Source: Marinobacter sp. BW6
Lineage (GTDB): Bacteria > Pseudomonadota > Gammaproteobacteria > Pseudomonadales > Oleiphilaceae
Reading direction: 5' to 3'
Assembly (NCBI RefSeq): GCF_008107725.1
Contig: NZ_VIRN01000083.1
Location: 62,001-126,000 of the forward strand
Length of the DNA: 64,000 nucleotides
How positions within the stretch are numbered: position 1 is the stretch's first letter; every line of letters begins with the position of its first letter. Below, one piece after another: positions 59,194-64,000 of the stretch. The notes beneath the pieces are model-generated. The model was given only the letters and a program-made list of their open reading frames with translations. It ran no database searches and was not told the origin of the DNA. A program made the position numbers and the translations under genes.

Positions 59194-59505
59194 AGCTAAT
59201 TATACGAACGTGTCCGTATATCACTTGTTCGTAAAACCCCATTCAAAAACGCTCAACAAAAAACGATTTTGTCTAATAAAAACAATCTCTTGATCACCAA
59301 TCACCACGGCTACCGCCGGAGTTATACGCCCTCTTTTGAGCCACTCCTGCTCCCGCCATAGGCGTATAACTCCGCCATTCCTGTTCCAACTTTTCAACCC
59401 TATCAGATAGTTACCTTCATTTCTCATGTGATTTTTGGAGTTTTGCGAACGCGTTCGTATAACTCCGCCAACATCGGCCTCTTGACTTCGACTCAAACCG
59501 ATATA
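59194..59505. other. attI/intI leader with repeated motif
   Basis: The 312-bp region between array and intI promoter has three copies of CGTATAACTCCGCC: direct at 59363-59376 and 59456-59469, and inverted within 59313-59330. A perfect palindrome CGAACGCGTTCG lies at 59446-59457, and an imperfect one at 59201-59220 shares ATACGAACG. These could be integrase or regulator binding sites. No gene is seen here. Confidence 0.6.
59218..59246 (-). promoter_or_regulatory. Candidate cassette promoter Pc
   Basis: On the minus strand TTGAAT (59246-59241) and TGATAT (59223-59218) are separated by 17 bases. It points into the array about 30 bases before the attI core. Assigned from spacing and position only. 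Confidence 0.45.
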
Positions 59506-59509
59506 CTGT
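59482..59509 (+). promoter_or_regulatory. intI promoter
   Basis: TTGACT (59482-59487) and TACTGT (59504-59509) are 16 bases apart. The -10 overlaps the LexA box, so LexA binding should block transcription. Confidence 0.6.
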
Positions 59510-59521
59510 ATATAAAAACAG
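59506..59521 (+). promoter_or_regulatory. LexA (SOS) box of intI
   Basis: CTGTATATAAAAACAG fits the CTGT-N8-ACAG consensus, extended to TACTGTATAT...CAGTA. It lies 13 bases before the intI start. SOS control of intI is established in other integrons. Confidence 0.9.
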
Positions 59522-59534
59522 TATTCAAGGATGA

Positions 59535-60527
59535 ATGGATATGGATATCCCTACTCCGATACCTGCGCAACCAACCCGTTTTTTGGACAAAGTTCGAAGC
59601 TTTATACGCCTGCGAGGCATGGCGTATAAAACGGAGAAAACCTACCTGTTCTGGATTAAACGCTTTATTCGCTTCCATGGCCTCCAGCACCCAGAAGTGA
59701 TGGGCTCTGCAGAAGTCGAAGCATTTCTGTCTCATCTGGTTTTGCGGGGAAGCGCAAGCGTCTCTACCCAGAGAGTCGCTCTGAACGCATTGGTATTCTT
59801 ATACCGGGAATTCCTGGGCCAACCTCTGGATGATCTGAAGTTCGAACACTCGAGAAAGCCGGTAAAGCTTCCAACGGTATTCAGTGCGGAAGAAGCCAGG
59901 TCCGTTATTCGCAATCTGAGCGGAGACTACAAGCTTGTTGCCATGCTTCTCTATGGCTCCGGACTGCGTATCAATGAAGCCCTGCGCTTAAGAGTCAAAG
60001 ATGTTGATTTTGATATGCAGCAATTGATTGTTCGAAGCGGCAAAGGTGCTAAAGACCGAATTACCCTACTGCCGGACATACTCGTGGAGCCGTTAAAACA
60101 ACAGATCGATTCCGCATTGCACCAGCATCAGGCGGATCTATTGAAAGGATTTGGCTTTGTTTATCTTCCAGAGGGCCTTGCACGCAAATATCCAAATGCC
60201 AGTCAGGAGGCCGGGTGGCAGTATATCTTTCCCGCGCTGGAGCTTTCGAGGGATCCTCGCTCAGGCATTCGAAGGCGGCATCACTTGCTCGACCGAACAG
60301 TTCAGAAGCACTTTCGCCGGGCTATTCAGGCGGCAGGTATCCGAAAACTCGCGGGCAGCCATACCTTTCGTCATAGTTTTGCCACACGCTTGCTTGAGGC
60401 CGGCTATGACCTTCGCACTATCCAGAAGTTGCTCGGCCACTCGGATTTGCGCACCACGGAAATATACACCCATGTCGTTCGCAAGGGCGGCTTTGGTGTG
60501 CGCAGCCCGGTTGACGAAGGCTTCTAA
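59535..60527 (+). CDS. intI: Integron integrase (tyrosine recombinase)
   Basis: The 330-residue integrase captures and excises cassettes by attI x attC and attC x attC recombination. Catalytic residues are Arg in GSGLRINEA (145), Lys in SGKGAKDR (170), HTFRH (276-280), His in LLGHSD (302) and Tyr in TEIYTHV (311). The IntI-specific insert is intact: LARKYPNASQEAGWQYIFP and DPRSGIRRRHHL, which separate IntI from XerCD. ATG 59541 is an alternative start two codons in, with better spacing from AAGGA. The protein looks fully functional and is divergent from the array. Confidence 0.97.
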   Translation: MDMDIPTPIPAQPTRFLDKVRSFIRLRGMAYKTEKTYLFWIKRFIRFHGLQHPEVMGSAEVEAFLSHLVLRGSASVSTQRVALNALVFLYREFLGQPLDDLKFEHSRKPVKLPTVFSAEEARSVIRNLSGDYKLVAMLLYGSGLRINEALRLRVKDVDFDMQQLIVRSGKGAKDRITLLPDILVEPLKQQIDSALHQHQADLLKGFGFVYLPEGLARKYPNASQEAGWQYIFPALELSRDPRSGIRRRHHLLDRTVQKHFRRAIQAAGIRKLAGSHTFRHSFATRLLEAGYDLRTIQKLLGHSDLRTTEIYTHVVRKGGFGVRSPVDEGF

Positions 60528-60581
60528 CTCTCCCAGTTGCTGGCTGGAATTCGCTTAACGTGGATGTGGCTGATAAAGGAG

Positions 60582-60607
60582 CGCGGCGGAAGCCGGGTTC
60601 CGCCGCG
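60582..60607. terminator. Stem-loop between convergent intI and phhB
   Basis: CGCGGCGGAA pairs perfectly with TTCCGCCGCG around a six-base loop. No T-tract follows on the plus strand, so terminator function is uncertain. Confidence 0.5.
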
Positions 60608-60614
60608 ATTGGGA

Positions 60615-60962
60615 TTATTGCATGTCGTTGAAGGCAGCGTCGGTTCTCGCTGCCAGGATAAAGTCGTTTTTATGCAGGCCGCCGATTTCGTGGCTCCACC
60701 AGCTCACAGCGACTTTGCCGTACTCCAGCACGATCACAGGATGGTGGTCTTCCTCTTCGGCGAGTTCGCCAATCTTGGTTGTGAATTCCAGGGCCTTCAC
60801 AAAGTTTTTAAGCTTGTAGACCCTGTGAAGCTGTTCTTCCCCGTCAATGTCCAGGATTTCCCAGTCCGGAACATCCTTGTGTAACTGCTGCTTTTCTTCC
60901 TCGGTCGCCTTGGGTGCGTTCGGGCTGCAGGCTTCACAGCTGTGTGCTTTCAGGTCACTCAT
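60615..60962 (-). CDS. phhB: Pterin-4a-carbinolamine dehydratase
   Basis: The 115-residue protein has the PCD/DCoH pattern: LHRVYKLKNFVKALEFTTKIGELAEEEDHHPVIVLEYGKVAVSWWSHEIGGL, of which EEDHHP holds the catalytic His pair. It regenerates dihydropterin for phenylalanine hydroxylase or acts in molybdopterin-related roles. An N-terminal Cys pair (SCEACSPN) is common in proteobacterial members. ATG 60962 has GGAGG six bases upstream. It lies between intI and imuA on the opposite strand. Confidence 0.94.
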   Translation of the reverse strand: MSDLKAHSCEACSPNAPKATEEEKQQLHKDVPDWEILDIDGEEQLHRVYKLKNFVKALEFTTKIGELAEEEDHHPVIVLEYGKVAVSWWSHEIGGLHKNDFILAARTDAAFNDMQ

Positions 60963-61055
60963 TTCAACCTCCATGGTTGATGGCTGTACTACAAGCGTGG
61001 GTCGTGCCATTCGCTTTATCAACCCTTCCCTTGAAATCCGGTCGCTTTCAGAATA

Positions 61056-61071
61056 CTGTATATTTAAACAG
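61056..61071 (+). promoter_or_regulatory. LexA (SOS) box of imuA-imuB-dnaE2
   Basis: CTGTATATTTAAACAG, extended TACTGTATAT...CAGTA, lies 20 bases before the imuA start. It differs from the intI box at only two of 16 positions. Confidence 0.92.
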
Positions 61072-61090
61072 TATTTCGAGAGTTTTCATC

Positions 61091-61780
61091 ATGAGCGAGC
61101 TTCTGAACACGCTGATGCAGGATGCCCGTGTCTGGCAGGGGCACCGCCACACCCAGACCACGCAGCCGGCGGAGCCAACCGGGTATCAGGTTCTGGATAA
61201 CCAGCTTGGAGGCCTGGGCTGGCCCCGGGGTGCCCTGAGCGAATGTCTGCTGGATGCGCCGGGTATTGGTGAGCTGCATTTGCTGCTGCCCCTCATGCAG
61301 CGGGTGTGCGGAGAAGGTAAAAGCGTGTTCTGGCTGAACCCGCCACACACGCCCTACGCCCCTGCCCTGGCCCGGGAAGGCGTCAATCTGGACCAGGTGG
61401 TGCTGATCCATACCGAAGATGAGGGCGACTTTCTGTGGACACTGGAGAACTGCCTGCGCTCACCGGTAACGGGCCTGGTGATGGCCTGGCCAGGCAAACT
61501 GGCCTCCCGGGAGGTTCGGCGCCTGCAACTGGCGGCTGAAGCCGGGAGCAATGTGTGCGTGTTGTTCCGGGAACGCCGTTACGCCGAGCAGAATTCTCCG
61601 GCGGCCCTGCGTCTGGAACTGGAACCGGGCGAACAGCAGGATCTCAAGGTGAATGTGCTCAAGCGCCGGGGTAGCTGGCCCGGGCAGCGCTGTTCATTGG
61701 CCATGGCCCAGAGGGCCGATCTCTCATTCCGTGAAACCACCCGGGTTGTCCGGGGCCCATGGTCGGGTTCAACCGGGTAA
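61091..61780 (+). CDS. imuA: SOS mutasome accessory protein ImuA
   Basis: The 229-residue protein is a RecA/SulA-like ImuA: YQVLDNQLGGLGWPRGALSE at the N-terminus, SVFWLNPPHTPYAPAL, and a C-terminal region after LFRERRYAEQNSPAALRL. It acts with ImuB and DnaE2 in damage-induced mutagenesis. ATG 61091 is immediately downstream of the LexA box. It starts a three-gene operon, with nine bases to imuB. Confidence 0.92.
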   Translation: MSELLNTLMQDARVWQGHRHTQTTQPAEPTGYQVLDNQLGGLGWPRGALSECLLDAPGIGELHLLLPLMQRVCGEGKSVFWLNPPHTPYAPALAREGVNLDQVVLIHTEDEGDFLWTLENCLRSPVTGLVMAWPGKLASREVRRLQLAAEAGSNVCVLFRERRYAEQNSPAALRLELEPGEQQDLKVNVLKRRGSWPGQRCSLAMAQRADLSFRETTRVVRGPWSGSTG

Positions 61781-61789
61781 TAACGCTCC

Positions 61790-63208
61790 ATGCTCTGGCT
61801 GTATCTGCATTTCCCGCACCTGGTGCTGGATCATATTCGGCGCACCCGTGAAGATCAGGGCGCCCTGGTGGTGGTTGAAGGCTCTGGTCAGAAGGTGATC
61901 CAGGCCTGCCCCGAAGCCAGGAGCCAGGGTATTCGTAGCGGCATGCGTCTGAAAACCGCCATCAGCCTGGCGCCGGATCTGGGCATGGTGCGGGCCGATG
62001 AAACCCAGGAAGCCAGGATTCTGGAAGATCAGGCCCGCTGGCTGTACCGCTATGCCGCCCATATTGTACTGGTGCCGCCGGATGGCCTGCTGGCCGAAAT
62101 TGGCAGCCTTCAGAAGCTCTATGGCGGGCTGCCCGCTGTCTGGCAAACCGTGGAACAGGGGCTGAATGAACGCCAGCTGAATGCCTGGATTGGTATTGGC
62201 TATACCCCTCTCGCTGCCCGGCTGATTGCCCGCGCCGGCAAGGGGGAATGTACGGCAGATAAGGGCCACATTCAGCGAAATTTGAGCCAGATGCCTTTGC
62301 TGGCAGCGGAATTCAACGAGAAAGCCTGTACCCGGCTACAGCGCCTGGGGCTGAACACGCTGGGAGAGGTGTTTGAGTTACCGCCCGGCGAACTGGCACG
62401 GCGTCTGTCTCCAGAACTTCTGGCTTACATACAGAAAATCCAGGGCACCCGGCCGGACCCTCGCACCCCCTGGCAGCCGCCTCACTCGTTCCGGCAACAG
62501 GCGGATTTTGTGCAGGAGATCGAGCATACCCAGGGCCTGCTGTTTCCGCTCCAGCGCATGCTCGCTGAACTGGAAGAAGATCTTTGCTGGCGCCAGCAGG
62601 ATACCGACAGCCTGCGGCTGGTCCTGAGGCACCGGCATTCAGAGCCAACCCGGCTGCAGATCCGCACGTCCGGGCCGGAGCACCGGGCTGATCATTTCCT
62701 CAACCTGATTCGCCTGAGGCTGGAGCAGCATTCCCTGAGCGCGCCGGTTATCTCCATGGTCCTATTGGTAAAGCGTTTCCTGTCACGGGAAGCCCCCTCC
62801 GGGCAGGATCTGCTGGGTGAAACCCAGGATCTGAATGAAGCCTGGCATACCCTGATCAGCCGCTTGCAGGCGCGCCTGGGCGATCAGGCCCTCAGGCAGC
62901 TTTCGCCCCAGGCCGATCATCGTCCCGAACGGGCCTGGTCGGCCTCGGAAGTCCTGCGTAAAACCGGAACGCCGCTAGTACCGGCAGCAGAACTGCCCCG
63001 GCGCCCGCTCTGGCTGTTGAAAGGCCCGCAACCGCTAACCGAAGCGCCCGTTACCTGGTTTTCCGGGCCTGAGCGCATCAGCGGTGGCTGGTGGGATGGC
63101 CAGCGCGTGCACCGGGATTACTACATTGCCCAGTTGAACAGCGGCCAGTTGGCCTGGGTCTTCCGGGATGCCCGGGAAGGCTGGTTTGTGCATGGGTGGT
63201 TTGGCTGA
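61790..63208 (+). CDS. imuB: Inactive Y-family polymerase ImuB
   Basis: The 472-residue protein is a Y-family (UmuC/DinB-like) polymerase: LWLYLHFPHLVLDHI in place of the catalytic acidic start, LLAEIGSLQKLYGG, and a helix-hairpin segment TRLQRLGLNTLGEVFELP. ImuB lacks the catalytic carboxylates and serves as an adaptor to the beta clamp for DnaE2. Its stop overlaps the dnaE2 start (TGATG). Confidence 0.93.
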   Translation: MLWLYLHFPHLVLDHIRRTREDQGALVVVEGSGQKVIQACPEARSQGIRSGMRLKTAISLAPDLGMVRADETQEARILEDQARWLYRYAAHIVLVPPDGLLAEIGSLQKLYGGLPAVWQTVEQGLNERQLNAWIGIGYTPLAARLIARAGKGECTADKGHIQRNLSQMPLLAAEFNEKACTRLQRLGLNTLGEVFELPPGELARRLSPELLAYIQKIQGTRPDPRTPWQPPHSFRQQADFVQEIEHTQGLLFPLQRMLAELEEDLCWRQQDTDSLRLVLRHRHSEPTRLQIRTSGPEHRADHFLNLIRLRLEQHSLSAPVISMVLLVKRFLSREAPSGQDLLGETQDLNEAWHTLISRLQARLGDQALRQLSPQADHRPERAWSASEVLRKTGTPLVPAAELPRRPLWLLKGPQPLTEAPVTWFSGPERISGGWWDGQRVHRDYYIAQLNSGQLAWVFRDAREGWFVHGWFG

Positions 63209-64000
63209 TGTCCGGGCAGCAGTATGCGGAGCTATTCTGCTTCAGCAATTTCACCTTCCTGACCGGGGCCTCTCATCCCCACGAGCTGGCTGAGCGGGCC
63301 CATGCGCTGGGATATACCGCCCTGGCCATTACCGATGCCTGCTCCGTTGCCGGCATCCCCCGGGCCTGGGCGGCGCTGGCAGACAGCCCGGTAAAACTCA
63401 TTACCGGCAGCTGGTTTGAGCTTTCAGACGCACCGGTCGGGGCAACCCAGCCCCGCTTTATTCTCCTGGCTCGTACCCGCAAAGGCTATGGCCAGCTTTG
63501 CCAGCTGATCACTACCGGCCGTCGCCGGGCTGAGAAAGGCCAGTACCAGCTGTTTTACCGGGACATTGAAACCCACACCCTGGATGACTGTCTGTGCCTG
63601 TGGCTGCCCCCCTCGCCTACCGAGGCAGATTCCGATCAGGCGCTGGCCTGCGGCGAGTGGCTGGCCCGCCTGTTTGACCCCCGAGTCTGGATTGCCGCGG
63701 CCCGCACCCTGGAATCCGGCGAGGAGCAGCGGCTGGCGCGGACACACTGGCTGGCCGATCAGCTGCGCATTCCCGTTGCTGCCGTGGGCGAGGTGCACAT
63801 GCACAGCCGGGAACGCCAGCCGCTGCAGGATGTACTGACAGCCCTGCGCAATCACACCAATCTGGAGAATGCCGGCCACTGCCTGTTCCAGAATGGCGAG
63901 CGATACCTGCGTCCCCTGTCCGTTCTGCAACGGCTGTTTCCGGAAGCCTGGCTGCATGAAACCCTGACCATTGCCAGCCAGTGCACCTTCGAGCCCGGCA
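63208..64000 (+). CDS. dnaE2: Error-prone DNA polymerase DnaE2, 5' part
   Basis: About 264 residues are visible before the window ends. The N-terminal PHP domain is recognisable (FSNFTFLTGASHPHELAERAHALGYTALAITDACSVAG). DnaE2 performs translesion synthesis with ImuA and ImuB. The overlap with imuB indicates coupled translation. The polymerase domain is outside the window. Confidence 0.93.
   Translation, partial: MSGQQYAELFCFSNFTFLTGASHPHELAERAHALGYTALAITDACSVAGIPRAWAALADSPVKLITGSWFELSDAPVGATQPRFILLARTRKGYGQLCQLITTGRRRAEKGQYQLFYRDIETHTLDDCLCLWLPPSPTEADSDQALACGEWLARLFDPRVWIAAARTLESGEEQRLARTHWLADQLRIPVAAVGEVHMHSRERQPLQDVLTALRNHTNLENAGHCLFQNGERYLRPLSVLQRLFPEAWLHETLTIASQCTFEPG

Larger units (their letters stand above)
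41190..60527 (-). mobile_element. Chromosomal integron: intI, attI and about 34 gene cassettes
   Basis: The integrase gene at the right end is divergent from an array of cassettes read leftward. Each cassette is one gene (or one toxin-antitoxin pair) followed by an attC bounded by RYYYAAC and GTTRRRY cores. I count 33 recognisable attC plus a decayed terminal one. Four attC families recur: A (58-59 bp, GCGCGTCTCACGCGTCC), B (TGGAGGCGAAGCCGCAAT), C (GTCCGGTGGAGG) and D (GGAGCCGCGAAGCGGCGG). Cassettes are numbered here from attI (1) to the distal end (34). The array is more AT-rich than the flanks. There are no transposition or class 1 integron genes. Confidence 0.95.

Overview
The window looks like a chromosomal segment of a marine gammaproteobacterium, most like Marinobacter. 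The evidence is the conserved order purU-gyrA-serC-pheA-hisC-tyrA/aroA-cmk-rpsA-ihfB-lapA-lapB-pyrF, the fused prephenate dehydrogenase/EPSP synthase seen in Pseudomonas relatives, rmf, and an imuA-imuB-dnaE2 SOS mutagenesis operon. The genus is an inference from overall protein character; no 16S gene is present.

Positions 1-31 kb are ordinary housekeeping DNA. They hold the end of an outer-membrane protein, rlmKL, rmf, pyrD, a cation-efflux protein, a RimK-like ATP-grasp ligase divergent from a GNAT/C39-peptidase fusion, uvrB, an aspartate-type aminotransferase, tRNA-Asn, and the long pyrF-to-purU block on the minus strand. These are followed by ggt, a small YkoF-like protein and a second FtsH-like protease on the plus strand. 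The only non-coding stretch of note here is 12.2-12.7 kb, which has two related nested-palindrome elements flanking a REP-like palindrome also found (as an inverted pair) at 175-266.

Positions 31-41 kb carry a ZIP transporter, a universal stress protein overlapping a Lon-like protease, a three-gene pilin/GspE-type ATPase cluster, and an overlapping pair encoding a GCS2-type ligase and an AspA/AstE-type amidohydrolase.

Positions 41.2-60.5 kb are a chromosomal integron. The integrase gene intI (59535-60527, plus strand) is divergent from about 34 gene cassettes, nearly all transcribed leftward on the minus strand and separated by 33 recognisable attC sites plus one decayed terminal attC. The array is visibly more AT-rich than its surroundings. 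Its cargo includes two toxin-antitoxin pairs (YefM/YoeB type and CcdA/CcdB type) at the oldest end, a predicted potassium channel, an exported SUKH-like lipoprotein, a PD-(D/E)XK-like protein, an RraB-like protein, an SseB-like protein, a P-loop kinase, NIPSNAP and ABM-type small enzymes, DUF1643, DUF2199, DUF2834 and CPCC proteins, and many orphans. About half of the cassettes encode membrane or exported proteins.

Positions 60.5-64 kb hold a pterin-4a-carbinolamine dehydratase and the imuA-imuB-dnaE2 operon, cut by the window end. intI and imuA each carry a near-identical extended LexA box, so cassette shuffling and translesion mutagenesis are probably induced together by DNA damage. That pairing, and the unusual cassette cargo, are the main points of interest.
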